A model generated the notes under the pieces. The model was not told the origin of the DNA and ran no database searches. It saw only the letters and a program-made list of their open reading frames with translations. From Streptomyces sp. SID8352 (GTDB taxonomy: Bacteria; Actinomycetota; Actinomycetes; Streptomycetales; Streptomycetaceae), in NCBI RefSeq assembly GCF_009862265.1, contig NZ_WWGX01000104.1, positions 297,464 to 361,463 of the forward strand: 64,000 nt of DNA, given 5' to 3'. Below are positions 52,580-61,700 of the stretch, in pieces. Every line of letters starts with the position of its first letter. Position 1 is the first letter of the stretch. The position numbers were made by a program, and so were the translations under genes.

Positions 52580-53712
52580 CCACGATCGAACAGCACCGCC
52601 CCCGTAGCCTCCCCGCGATGGTGGTGGACACCGGTGTCGTCGACGCAGATATCCACCCGGTTCCGCTGGACGGCGCGCTCGACCCGTACCTGGACGACCG
52701 CTGGAAGCAGCACTGGAACGAGTACGGCGTGCGCAACACGACCGGTCTGCAGTTCATCACCGAGTACCCGCAGATGTACGGCGGTGCGATGCGCGCCGAC
52801 TCGTGGCCGGAGGAGGGCTACCCCGGCTCGGACCGCGACCTGCTGATCACCCAACTGCTGGACAAGCACAATATCCAGCTCGGCGTGCTGCAGTGCCTGG
52901 CTCCCGGTGGGCAGACCCTCAACCCTGCCGCGCAGGCGCTGAACCAGGAGTTCGCGGCCGCGCTGTGCGCCGCCACCAACGACTGGCAGCTCAACCACCT
53001 CGTCTACCACGACCCGCGAATGCGCGCGGCGATCACCGTGACGTTCGAGTCACCGGCCTACGCCGTCGAGGAGATCCAGCGCCACGCCGGCGACCCCGGC
53101 GTCGTCGCGGTCCTGGGCACCAGCAAGACCCTCGAGCCTCTGGGCGGCAAGAAGTACTGGCCCATCTACGAGGCGTGCGAGGCCGCCGGCCTGCCGATCC
53201 AGCTGCACCTCTCGCAGGGCGGCGGCCACGCCAACACCGGCACCGGCTGGACCTCGTACCACACCGAGTACCACACCGGCCATGTGCAGAGCTTCCAGTC
53301 GCAGCTGCTGAACCTGGTGCTGTCGGGTACCTTCGACCGGTTCCCGAACCTCAAGGTCATGTTCGTCGAGGGCAATGTGGTGCACTTCGCGCCGCTGGTC
53401 CAGCGCATGGACTACACCTGGGAGACCTGCCGCCGCGAGCTGCCCGACCTCCAGCGCAAGCCGTCGGAATACATCCCCGACCACATCTGGGCCTCCACCC
53501 AGCCGATCGATGAGCCCGAGAAGCCGGAGCACCTCGCTGAGCTGATCGAGGAGTTCTGCGCCGACAACGTCGTGTTCGCGACGGACTACCCGCACTTTGA
53601 CTTCGACGCCCCGGAGACCGCGTTCCCCCGCAACTTCCCGGTCGCGCTGCGGGAGAAGATCCTCCGTGACAACGGTAAGAAGTTCTTCGGCGTCGTGGAC
53701 GAGGTGGCGTAG
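52576..53712 (+). CDS. ACMSD-type amidohydrolase/decarboxylase (second of a pair)
   Basis: 378 residues. GVVDADIHPVPLDGALDPY opens with the DIH metal motif; IQLHLSQGGGHANTG gives the central His, and FATDYPHFDFDAPE the Asp. Closest in pattern to its upstream neighbour. The Rieske ferredoxin gene starts 2 bases after its stop, so all are one transcript. Either decarboxylation or C-C/C-N hydrolysis is possible. Confidence 0.85.
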   Translation: MTTIEQHRPRSLPAMVVDTGVVDADIHPVPLDGALDPYLDDRWKQHWNEYGVRNTTGLQFITEYPQMYGGAMRADSWPEEGYPGSDRDLLITQLLDKHNIQLGVLQCLAPGGQTLNPAAQALNQEFAAALCAATNDWQLNHLVYHDPRMRAAITVTFESPAYAVEEIQRHAGDPGVVAVLGTSKTLEPLGGKKYWPIYEACEAAGLPIQLHLSQGGGHANTGTGWTSYHTEYHTGHVQSFQSQLLNLVLSGTFDRFPNLKVMFVEGNVVHFAPLVQRMDYTWETCRRELPDLQRKPSEYIPDHIWASTQPIDEPEKPEHLAELIEEFCADNVVFATDYPHFDFDAPETAFPRNFPVALREKILRDNGKKFFGVVDEVA

Positions 53713-53714
53713 CG

Positions 53715-54191
53715 ATGGCCCGACACGTAGTGGGACGGGTCGACGACATCCCGGTTGGCGGTCGCAAGATCGTCGAACTGGCGGGGCGTTCGATCGGCGT
53801 GTTCAATGTCGACGGCGAGTTCTTCGCCCTGCTCAACCAGTGCCCGCACAAGGGTGCTGAGCTCGCCTCCACGGGCACGGTCTTCGGGGTCTCGCACGCC
53901 GACACCCCGAGCGACCAGATTGCCTACGAGCCGCGGCGCTCGATCCGCTGCCCCTGGCACCAGTGGGAGTACGACATCCGCACCGGGGTGTCCTTCTACG
54001 ACCCCGAAAACGACCGTGTCCGCAAGTACGACGTCGCGGTCGTCGCCGGTGCAGAGGTCTGTGAGTCCGCTACCGCCGACTCGCCGGCCTACGTGCTGGA
54101 GGGCTACGCGGTCGAGATCGACGACGACGTCATCGTCGTCGACACCAGCCGCCGCCGCGCCGGTGTCGGGCCCGCCGCTGCGGCCAGCTGA
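53715..54191 (+). CDS. Rieske [2Fe-2S] ferredoxin
   Basis: 158 residues. Cluster ligands: C-x-H in NQCPHKGAEL and C-x2-H in IRCPWHQWEYD, with a 40-residue insertion between the two ligand pairs that is longer than in ordinary Rieske ferredoxins (about 15-17). No catalytic non-heme iron domain follows, so it is an electron carrier only. It sits between the amidohydrolase pair and a flavin reductase. No Rieske oxygenase alpha subunit is present in the window. Confidence 0.87.
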   Translation: MARHVVGRVDDIPVGGRKIVELAGRSIGVFNVDGEFFALLNQCPHKGAELASTGTVFGVSHADTPSDQIAYEPRRSIRCPWHQWEYDIRTGVSFYDPENDRVRKYDVAVVAGAEVCESATADSPAYVLEGYAVEIDDDVIVVDTSRRRAGVGPAAAAS

Positions 54192-54222
54192 ACCCCCTGT
54201 TCCAGCAACCCGGAATGCAGAG

Positions 54223-55185
54223 ATGACCAACGCAGACTACCCACTCGAGACCCACCTCGTCGTCGAGCGGATCCAGACCGAGGCCGACGGTGTCGTCTCG
54301 CTGGACCTGGTCTCGCCGACCGGAGACCGGGTGCCCCGGTGGGAACCCGGGGCACACATCGATCTCGTCATCGATGAGCAGCTCGAACGGCAGTACTCGC
54401 TGTGCGGCGATCCTGCCGATGACCGCGTACTGAAGGTCGCGGTCCTGCGCGAGCCCGAAAGCCGGGGCGGGTCGCGCTGGGTACACGAGTCGCTTGCCGC
54501 AGGGGACAAGATCCTCATCCGCGGGCCACGCAACCACTTCGCGCTGGTCAACGACGCTCAGGAGTACCTGTTCATCGCCGGCGGGATCGGCATCACTCCG
54601 ATCCTGCCGATGATCGCCGACTGCGAATTCCGCGGCGTGCCGTGGCGACTCGTATACGGCGGCCGCCAGATCGGCTCAATGGCCTTTACCGAGGCCCTGG
54701 GCCGGTACGGCGAACGGGTTGTGATGTGGCCGCAGGACGAGCGCGGCCACATCGACATCGAGGGTTTCCTCGGTGAGCCCCGGACCGGGGTCGCGATCTA
54801 CTGCTGCGGCCCCGGCCCGCTCCTCGACGCCGTGGAGGACGTGTGCCGACCCTGGCCCTCCGAGGCCTTGCACGTCGAGCGGTTCCGGGCGAAGGAAGGC
54901 GCGCTCGACGGCGCCGACGAGCCGTTCGACGTCGAGTTGCAGCGCTCGAAGATCCTCGTGCGGGTCGAGGCCGGGCAGACGATCGTCGAGGCCGTTCGGG
55001 CCATCGGCGTGCATGTCCCGACGTCGTGTGGCGAGGGCACCTGCGGCACCTGCGAGACCGAGGTGCTCGACGGGATCCCCGACCACCGGGACTCGTTCCT
55101 GACCCCTCAGGAACGGGAGTCGAACGAGGTGATCCTGCCCTGCTGTTCCCGGGCATGCACCCCGTCGTTGGTACTCGACCTGTGA
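54223..55185 (+). CDS. VanB/phthalate-dioxygenase-reductase-type oxidoreductase
   Basis: 320 residues in the order flavin-, NAD- and ferredoxin-binding: RQYSLCGDP (flavin), FIAGGIGITPILPM and IYCCGPGPLLDAVE (NAD), then a C-terminal plant-type [2Fe-2S] with CGEGTCGTCE and a last Cys near PCCSRAC. It passes electrons from NAD(P)H to a Rieske partner, probably the ferredoxin encoded 31 bases upstream. Last gene of the unit; its stop codon lies inside the arm of a strong terminator. Confidence 0.9.
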   Translation: MTNADYPLETHLVVERIQTEADGVVSLDLVSPTGDRVPRWEPGAHIDLVIDEQLERQYSLCGDPADDRVLKVAVLREPESRGGSRWVHESLAAGDKILIRGPRNHFALVNDAQEYLFIAGGIGITPILPMIADCEFRGVPWRLVYGGRQIGSMAFTEALGRYGERVVMWPQDERGHIDIEGFLGEPRTGVAIYCCGPGPLLDAVEDVCRPWPSEALHVERFRAKEGALDGADEPFDVELQRSKILVRVEAGQTIVEAVRAIGVHVPTSCGEGTCGTCETEVLDGIPDHRDSFLTPQERESNEVILPCCSRACTPSLVLDL

Positions 55186-55227
55186 GTCGGGGTCCGGGGG
55201 CCGTACGGCCCCCGGACCCCGACTCAC
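55182..55227. terminator. 21-bp perfect hairpin splitting the island
   Basis: Arms 55182-55202 and 55207-55227 are exact complements; the loop is GTAC. The left arm includes the stop codon of the reductase gene (TGA 55183-55185). It separates the six-gene unit from the permease-led unit. Confidence 0.85.
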
Positions 55228-55296
55228 CACATCTGCGTATCAATCGAGCGGTGTGCACTGTGGCGCGCCGTTCGCCGATCGAATCAGGGACAGAGT

Positions 55297-56736
55297 ATGA
55301 CGAAAGCGGATGTACCGCCTGCGCGACTGAACGAAGACGGGCTTGCTCAAGGCCTGGACAAACGCCATATCCGGATGATCGCCATCGGTGGTGCCATCGG
55401 CGTGGGGCTGTTCCTGGGCTCCGGCAAGGGAATCTCGTTCGCAGGTCCCGCAGTCATCCCCATCTACGCCATCACCGGCTTCTTCATCTTCATCATCATG
55501 CGGGCTCTCGGCGAGCTGCTGATGTACCGGCCGGTCACCGGGAGCTTCGCCGAGTACGCCCGTGAGTTCCTCGGCCCGTTCTACGGTTTCGTCACGGGGT
55601 GGGGTTACTGGGTCACCTGGACGATCATCGGGATGGCCGAGATCACCGCGGCGGGCATCTTCGTGAAGTACTGGTTCCCGTCCTTCCCGCAGTACCTCAC
55701 CGCGCTGATCGCATTGGTGGTCATCGTGAGCCTGAACATGGCGAAGGTCGGGTTCTTCGGCGAGGCCGAGTTCTGGTTCGCCTCCATCAAGATCCTCGCG
55801 ATCCTCGCGCTGATCACCGGTGGGGCCGCGGTGCTCGTGTTCGACATCGGCTCGGCCGGCCGAGAGGGCGGCATAGCCAACCTCTGGTCGCACGGCGGCG
55901 TTGCCCCGCACGGCCTGCTCGCCGTCCTGCTGGCCTTCCAGATCGTGGTGTTCTCCTACCAGGGTGTCGAGCTCATCGGCATGACCGCGGCCGAGACCAA
56001 GGACCGGGCCACCGTACTGCCGCGGGCCATCAACTCCATTCCGTGGCGGATCGGCATCTTCTACATCGGCACCCTCGTCGTGTTGCTGTCGCTGTTCCCG
56101 TGGGATCAGTTCAGCGCGTCAGAGAGCCCCTTCGTGAAGGGCTTTACGCAGATCGGCCTGCCGGCCGCGGGCAGCGTCATGAACTTCGTCGTGCTCTCCT
56201 CGGCGCTGTCGTCGTGCAGCGCCGGCCTCTACAGCAACGGCAGGCTGCTCAAGAAGCTCGCCACCGACGGGCTGGCGCCGAAGCGGTTCAAGATGACCAA
56301 CTCCGGCCACGTACCCGCCACCGCGATCGTCGCGTCCGGCGCGGTGATGCTCATCGGGGTCGCTATCAACGCCGTTGTCCCGGAACAGGCGTTCGCCTAC
56401 ATCTCCTCGGTGGCCACCCTCGGCGCCATCTGGAGCTGGGGTGTCATCATCGTCTGCCATCTCGTGTACCGCCGCCGGGTTGCCCGCGGAGAGGTCCCGG
56501 CCAGCAGTTTCCGGCTGCCCTTCGCGACGCCGATGTGCTGGGCGACGCTGGCGTTCCTCACCATGGTGCTGGTGCTGCTGGCCTTCGACGACTCCCAACG
56601 GGTGGCACTGTACGCGCTGCCGTTCTGGGCGGCGACGTTCGCCGTGGGCTACCACGTCCTCAACCGCCGCAAGGAGCGGGCGACCACTACAGACGCTGAA
56701 GCTGCGGAGGCTGACATTCATGCGCTGCGTCCCTGA
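55297..56736 (+). CDS. amino-acid permease, APC family (CycA/GABA-permease-like)
   Basis: 479 residues, twelve helices. Starts GLDKRHIRMIAIGGAIGVGL FLGSG-type helix 1 with the unwound GAIG motif; helix 6 region SYQGVELIGMTAAETKD and loop NSIPWRIGIFY are as in D-serine/D-alanine/glycine (CycA) and GABA transporters. Proton-coupled uptake. ATG 55297, preceded by GGGACAGAGT. The next gene starts inside its 3' end (ATG 56720), so the permease, PLP enzyme and racemase are one unit; imported D- or alpha-substituted amino acid is the likely substrate. Confidence 0.92.
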   Translation: MTKADVPPARLNEDGLAQGLDKRHIRMIAIGGAIGVGLFLGSGKGISFAGPAVIPIYAITGFFIFIIMRALGELLMYRPVTGSFAEYAREFLGPFYGFVTGWGYWVTWTIIGMAEITAAGIFVKYWFPSFPQYLTALIALVVIVSLNMAKVGFFGEAEFWFASIKILAILALITGGAAVLVFDIGSAGREGGIANLWSHGGVAPHGLLAVLLAFQIVVFSYQGVELIGMTAAETKDRATVLPRAINSIPWRIGIFYIGTLVVLLSLFPWDQFSASESPFVKGFTQIGLPAAGSVMNFVVLSSALSSCSAGLYSNGRLLKKLATDGLAPKRFKMTNSGHVPATAIVASGAVMLIGVAINAVVPEQAFAYISSVATLGAIWSWGVIIVCHLVYRRRVARGEVPASSFRLPFATPMCWATLAFLTMVLVLLAFDDSQRVALYALPFWAATFAVGYHVLNRRKERATTTDAEAAEADIHALRP

Positions 56737-58150
56737 AGCGCGACCGGGTGCGGCGGCCACCGCACCCGGCGCGCCACCCGAGCCGAGCGACTCCCGGTCC
56801 AGGATTGCTCCGTGGGCCTCACCTGCCGCCCAACAGCGGTTGGCGACCCTGGAGGCCCGGCCTACCGGGGGCACCACCGAGGTCGCCGCAGCTGTCGAAC
56901 GTGCGCAGCGCGACCACCGCGACCGGGTTGCCGACGGTCTGATGCTCTACGCCGGCACCAACGTGCTGTCCCCGGGTGTCGAAGCGGCGCACGACGGCTC
57001 ACTGTCGACGCGGCCGGCGATGGGCTGGCCGGGGGAGAAGGAGCAGACAGCAGTTGAGGAGATCGAGCAGTTGGAGGTGCTGGCCATCGGACAGGTGGCC
57101 CACGCTCTGCGGGGCAGATACGCCGAGGTGCGCTACCTGTCCGCGACGATGGCCAACCTAGCGGCCTACGTCGCGTTCACCGAGCCCGGCGACACGATCG
57201 CGGTGCTCTCCCCGGAGGCCGGTGGCCACACCAGCCACCAGGAGGCCGACGGCGCGGCCGGCATCCGCGGCCTGACGGTCGCGCACTTGCCGTACTCGCC
57301 AGAGGCACTCGACACCGACGCCGTAGCGGTCCAGGCGTTCGTGGAACAGGTGCGGCCGCGGCTGATCCTGGTCGGTGGCAGCGTCGCTCTGTTCCCGCAC
57401 GACCTCGGGCCGCTGCGGGCGGCAGCCGACCGGGTCGGCGCGGTGCTGGTCTACGACGCCTCGCACACCGCCGGCCTGATCGCCGCGGGGTGCTTCCAGG
57501 ATCCGCTCGCCGAGGGCGCGGACGTGGTGACGTTCTCGACCTACAAGACCCTGGCCGGGCCGGCCGGCGGCGCGGCCGTCTCGCTGGCCGCCGAACACGC
57601 CGCGCGGCTCGCCGCCGCGGCCTACCCGACACTGCTGTCCAACTACGATCCGTCCAGGCTGGGGCCGCTGGCCGTGGCCGCAGGCGAGGCCGTCGAGCAG
57701 TCGCCGGCCTGGGCGGTGCCCACCGTCGAATGTGCGGTCGAGCTCGCGGCACGGTTGCACGCCCTTGGCCTGCCGGTGATCGGCCAGCACCGCGGCTTCA
57801 CCCAGACCCACCAGGTGGTCATCGACGCGCACGGGCTGGGCGGCGCGCGGGCGGCGGTGCGGCGGCTGGCGAGCTCCGGCGTGCACGCCGGGACCTGCCG
57901 AGTGCCGTGGCAGCGCCCCGGGACCCCACCGGAGGGCATCCGCTTCGGCACCCAGGAGTTCGTGCGCCGCGGCGGCGGGATCGACTTGGTCCCTGCGGTC
58001 GCGGACCTGGTGCATCAGTGCCTGACAGCCACTGATGTGGCGCCACTGCGTGCCGTCACCCGGGACCTGCGCGGCCGGCTGACGTGCGACCTGTGGGGCC
58101 GCCCGGCCCCGGCGCCGGCCGCCGCCGACCTACCGGCGGGCCCGCGGTGA
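56720..58150 (+). CDS. serine-hydroxymethyltransferase-like PLP enzyme with altered active site
   Basis: 476 residues of PLP fold type I. VYDASHTAGLIAAG matches the SHMT stretch DxAHIAGLIA (Asp246, His249), and VTFSTYKTLAGPAGG matches TTTHKTLxGPRGG: Lys276 binds PLP, but the invariant His just before it is Tyr275, and the Arg in GPRGG is Ala. The first 30 residues overlap the permease gene and are Pro/Ala-rich, so a later start is possible. Candidates: alpha-methylserine hydroxymethyltransferase (which yields D-alanine), an aldolase for beta-hydroxy amino acids, or a transaldolase. The adjacent racemase fits release of a D-amino acid. Confidence 0.8.
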   Translation: MRCVPEARPGAAATAPGAPPEPSDSRSRIAPWASPAAQQRLATLEARPTGGTTEVAAAVERAQRDHRDRVADGLMLYAGTNVLSPGVEAAHDGSLSTRPAMGWPGEKEQTAVEEIEQLEVLAIGQVAHALRGRYAEVRYLSATMANLAAYVAFTEPGDTIAVLSPEAGGHTSHQEADGAAGIRGLTVAHLPYSPEALDTDAVAVQAFVEQVRPRLILVGGSVALFPHDLGPLRAAADRVGAVLVYDASHTAGLIAAGCFQDPLAEGADVVTFSTYKTLAGPAGGAAVSLAAEHAARLAAAAYPTLLSNYDPSRLGPLAVAAGEAVEQSPAWAVPTVECAVELAARLHALGLPVIGQHRGFTQTHQVVIDAHGLGGARAAVRRLASSGVHAGTCRVPWQRPGTPPEGIRFGTQEFVRRGGGIDLVPAVADLVHQCLTATDVAPLRAVTRDLRGRLTCDLWGRPAPAPAAADLPAGPR

Positions 58151-59286
58151 CCGGCTCGGCGCGGAGCGTGTGGGCCGACGTCGACCTCGGCGCGCTGCTG
58201 CGCAACGTGGAGGAGGTGACCAGGCTCGCTGGGGGTCGGCATATGATCGGTGCGATCAAAGCTGACGGCTACGGGTTCGGCGCGGTCGAGATGGCGCGGG
58301 CGCTTGAGCAGTCCGGCGCGTACGGGCTGTGGACCGGCAACGTCGGGGAGGCGGTCGCTGCCCGTCGCGCCGGGGTCGAGGCGAAGATCATCATGTTCGG
58401 CGGCTACCTGCCGGACGAGGTCGCCGACCTTGTCCGGCACGATCTGGTGCCCACGATCCACGACGGCGGCGGGCTGGCAGCGGCGGCCCGCGTCGGAGCC
58501 CGCCGTGGCCGCGCCGTCCCGGTGTACCTGAAGGTCGACTGCGGTCTGGGCCGCCTCGGCGTGCCCGTCGCCGAGGCCCGGGACTTCGCCCGGGCGGTCA
58601 ACGCCGACCACCGGGTCCACCTGGAAGGCGTCTACACCCACCTTCCGTTCGGCGACCGGGCGGGTCGGGAATGGGCGGTCGAGCGTTATGCGCCGTTCCG
58701 TGACCTGCTGTCCGGCCTCGCCCGCGACGGTATCGAGCCGAAGGTGACGCAGGTCTGGGGGTCGGCCGGCGTGCTGTCCGGGCTGCCCGACGTGAGCAAC
58801 GCCGTCTGCGTCGGACAACTGCTCTACGGGCTGTCACCGCTGGCCGCAGACGTTGCGCCGGCCAGGCGGTTCGCCCCCGTGCTCACCGCGCTGACGGCAC
58901 GGCTGGTCCACGTCGGACGGCATCCGGGACCGAGTGGCCCGTCGACGAGCGGCGGCTACGGCGGCGGGACCGCCGGGCGTACCGGGGTCATCGCCTTCGG
59001 CATCAGGGACGGCATGCGACGCCCGTCCGGCGGGCGGCCAATGCACGCGCTCGTCCACGGCCGGCCCGTGCCCGTCGTCGGCGTCTCCCTGGAGCACACC
59101 GTGCTGGCGCTCGACGACGTTGGCGAGGTGGGGGTCGGCGAGGAGGTCGTCCTGATCGGTGAGTCCGGTCGGCACGAGATCTCGCTGGCCGACTGGGCGT
59201 CCTGGTTCGGCGACTGCAGCCCGCTCGACATCGCGGTGTCGATTCTGGGCCGGGTGGACAGGCGTTACCGTGGCGCCGGGCACTGA
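58147..59286 (+). CDS. divergent alanine-racemase-family enzyme
   Basis: 379 residues. PLP lysine Lys38 in IGAIKADGYGFGA and catalytic-type Tyr271 in GGYGGGT are present. The segment equivalent to GYADG reads FGIRDG (Ile286 instead of the conserved Tyr), and GRVxMDQ reads VSLEHTVLALD. The loop after Tyr271 is also shorter than usual. These differences, compared with the canonical Alr at 18535, suggest another substrate than alanine, such as serine, threonine or an alpha-methylated residue. GTG 58147 overlaps the previous stop (GTGA). Confidence 0.82.
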   Translation: MTGSARSVWADVDLGALLRNVEEVTRLAGGRHMIGAIKADGYGFGAVEMARALEQSGAYGLWTGNVGEAVAARRAGVEAKIIMFGGYLPDEVADLVRHDLVPTIHDGGGLAAAARVGARRGRAVPVYLKVDCGLGRLGVPVAEARDFARAVNADHRVHLEGVYTHLPFGDRAGREWAVERYAPFRDLLSGLARDGIEPKVTQVWGSAGVLSGLPDVSNAVCVGQLLYGLSPLAADVAPARRFAPVLTALTARLVHVGRHPGPSGPSTSGGYGGGTAGRTGVIAFGIRDGMRRPSGGRPMHALVHGRPVPVVGVSLEHTVLALDDVGEVGVGEEVVLIGESGRHEISLADWASWFGDCSPLDIAVSILGRVDRRYRGAGH

Positions 59287-59552
59287 GAGGCCGTTGTAGT
59301 ACCGATCTTGTTGGACGCCGGTTCGAGTGTGGTGACTCGGTCGCCTGGTCCCCGGCTCCGGCGTGCATGAAGGCGGGGCCTCCTGCCCGGCTCGGGACTG
59401 TCGAAGTCCGAACGAGCCGGCCGGGAGGCCCCGTGTCGCAGTCTTGCGGTTCCGTGTGGAATCCGACTCGGTTGCCCGGTCGTGTGATTGCCCCGCTCAC
59501 CGGTTCGGGAATGCGGGTGGCCATCAGGACCGCGAGCCGCGGTGTCCCTCGG

Positions 59553-60162
59553 ACATGCCGGATGCGGAGTGGGCGGTCGTGCGGGAGGCGAGGCCGGTCC
59601 CGGCGTGGATGAGCGGGAAGGGCGGTCAGCAGGAGGGCTGCTGCCACCGCCGGATGCCGGGCGCCGTGCGCTACCTGGTCGCGGGCGGTATCACATGCCG
59701 GGCGTCTTCCCCGTGTGGGACCGCGTCTACGCGCTCGCGTGACGCTGGGGTGCGCAGGGCTGCTGACCGAGTTGCACGACCGGCTGCGCGGCCTGGTGCG
59801 TGAGGACGCCGGCCGCGATCCGGAGCCGACCGCCGCCATCGTCGACCCGCAGTCGGTGCGGGCCGCCGCCACGGTCCCCGCGTCCTCGCGCTGGCCTGGA
59901 CCGACGGCGGCTACGCGGGCCGCCTGGTCGCCTGGGCGAAGGTGAAGCTCCGGCTCACCGTGCGGCCGGTCAAGCGCAGTGACGACGTACCGGGGTTCGT
60001 GGTGCTCCCGAGGCACTGGTGCGTGGAGCGCACTTCGCCCGGCCGTTCCGCTCGCGCCGCCTGGTACGCGACCACGAGACGCTGCCGGCCGTCCACGAAC
60101 AGACGGTGCTGTGGTCGACGACGTCGCTCATGACCCGGCGGCTGGCCCGTCGGCGAGGGTGA
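59553..60162 (+). pseudogene. IS5-type transposase, multiply frameshifted
   Basis: Pieces of one transposase are readable in order across frames: MPDAEWAVVREARPVPAWMS and GKGGQQEGCCHRRMPGAVRY, then PVWDRVYALA, TELHDRLRGLVREDAGRDPE, EPTAAIVDPQSVRAAATVP, VKRSDDVPGFVVLPRHWCVE, RRLVRDHETLPAVHEQ and MTRRLARRRG with stop at 60160-60162. The middle of the gene is deleted and at least four frame changes are needed. No terminal repeats recognised. Confidence 0.75.
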
Positions 60163-60696
60163 ACCTCCGGGGCCGGCTCTGTCACCCAGCCGCTGCCCGC
60201 GAGCCGCTTCATCTTCGATCGCCCGCCTTCCACGCCGGCCGGGCACAGCTCCAGCCCGTGTGCGGCGGCGATCTCCTGGCACGCCATCATCCCTTCCCCA
60301 TCCGTGCGACGCTCCGCCGGCGCGGAGAGGATGCGCTGGTAGGCCAGGGCGAGCACGGACGCTGTCAGCGCGCCACACCGGGACGATCGAACCCGCCCGC
60401 GCAGCCCCAGCGGCAGACACCACGGCGGGCGCGTCCGTCGACGGCTCGGGCCCCTGCCCGGGCACGAAAGGCTCCTCCGCCGGACTGCGTCGGCCACTTC
60501 AGCCTCGCCGATTCGCGGCACGGACAGGATTTCGCCCGCACGCTGCCGGGCGATCAGACACTCCTGCCAGTCCGATTCCGCCTCCGTGAGTTCGGCCAGC
60601 ACCCGGTCCGCCGCCTCCCGCAGCCCTCCACACGCTCCCGCGCGACCAGCTCCCGCTCCTCCAGGAGCCCCACGACCGACGCCATCCCGGTGCCTC
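60163..60696 (-). pseudogene. conserved Streptomyces hypothetical protein, frameshifted
   Basis: Leftwards from ATG 60688 the sequence reads MASVVGLLEERELVARERVE, then loses one G (GAGGGCTG for GAGGGGCTG near 60630) and continues in another frame as GLREAADRVLAELTEAESDW and ECLIARQRAGEILSVP; later pieces are AGSIVPVWR, LALAYQRILSAP and CQEIAAAHGLELCPAGVEG, KMKRLAGSGWVTEP. I recognise this as a protein repeatedly found next to insertion sequences in Streptomyces, function unknown. It lies directly against the IS5 relic. Confidence 0.6.
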
Positions 60697-60773
60697 CACC
60701 GACGAGACAACCCGACGGCCCCAGCCTGCCTGCCCAGCCCCGGGGTCATGCCCGAGCTGGCAGAACCTACCGC

Positions 60774-61700
60774 TCAAGTTCGGTCCGACGACGGCTTCTC
60801 AGCACGCGGAATGAACCGCTGGCGCTGCTGCTGCACGTCGGCGAACAGATGCGTCGCGACCGTCGTGATCAGCTCCACGTTCAGCAGCCGGGACGGAATG
60901 ACCATCCGGAAGCTGCGCCGGTGACGCACGTCATCGTGCAGCACCGGTACCAGGCGTCGGTCCTCGTGCGCGAGGAAGCACGGCAGCAGGCCGAGTCCGG
61001 CGCCGGCTGTGGTCGCTTCCAGCTGGGCGAAGACATTGGTGGTGCGCAGCATGATGTTCATCTGGGCGGCGATCCCCTCGTTCTCGCTGTTGCGGAGCTC
61101 GGGGAGCTGCAGCAGGGACTCAACGAACCAGATCATCCGGTGCGCCGAGAGATCGCTGATCGTCGTGATCGGGGGATTGTCGGCCAGATAGCCGAGGCTC
61201 GCGTAGAGCCTCAGCTCATAGTCACACAGATGTACCTTCCGGAAACCGCGGCGCTCGTTCATGTCACCGATCGTTACCGCGATGTCGAATTCGCCCATTG
61301 CGTAGTTGAGTAGATGGCTGGTGGTGACCAGGTCGACCTCGATCGAGGGGTGTGTGCGTTGCAGCGAGGCGAGACCGGGAGCAATGACCATGCTGCCCAT
61401 CGCGTCCGTGGTCACGATGCGCACGGTGCCCTTGACGCTGCGCTGCTCGTCCTTCAGCGCTGCCCGCGCGGCATCGGCCTCGCTCTCGATGCGGGTAGCG
61501 TAGGGGAGCAGCCGCTGCCCCGCCATGGTGAGCGACCAGCCAGCGACGGTCTTGTCGAAGAGCCTTTCCCCGATGGACTTCTCCAGGGCGGCAACCCGGC
61601 GCCGAACGGTGGTGTGTCCGACGTCCAAACGCTCGGCTGCAGTGGACAGACGACCGTACCGTGTCAGGGCCAGGAAATACCGGAGATCGCTTGTGTCCAT
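60774..61700 (-). CDS. LysR-family transcriptional regulator
   Basis: 308 residues. Helix-turn-helix at the start (DTSDLRYFLALTRYGRLSTA, LDVGHTTVRRRVAALEKSIG, RLFDKTVAGWSLTMAG); effector domain from residue 90 (VRIVTTDAMGSMVIAPGLAS, SHLLNYAMGEFDIAVTIGDM). The recognition helix GHTTVRRRV is of the type that resembles AmpR/GcvA-group relatives active on small-molecule catabolism. It is the only intact regulator near the 49-59 kb island, separated from it by transposase relics, and is read towards it. Confidence 0.88.
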   Translation of the reverse strand: MDTSDLRYFLALTRYGRLSTAAERLDVGHTTVRRRVAALEKSIGERLFDKTVAGWSLTMAGQRLLPYATRIESEADAARAALKDEQRSVKGTVRIVTTDAMGSMVIAPGLASLQRTHPSIEVDLVTTSHLLNYAMGEFDIAVTIGDMNERRGFRKVHLCDYELRLYASLGYLADNPPITTISDLSAHRMIWFVESLLQLPELRNSENEGIAAQMNIMLRTTNVFAQLEATTAGAGLGLLPCFLAHEDRRLVPVLHDDVRHRRSFRMVIPSRLLNVELITTVATHLFADVQQQRQRFIPRAEKPSSDRT

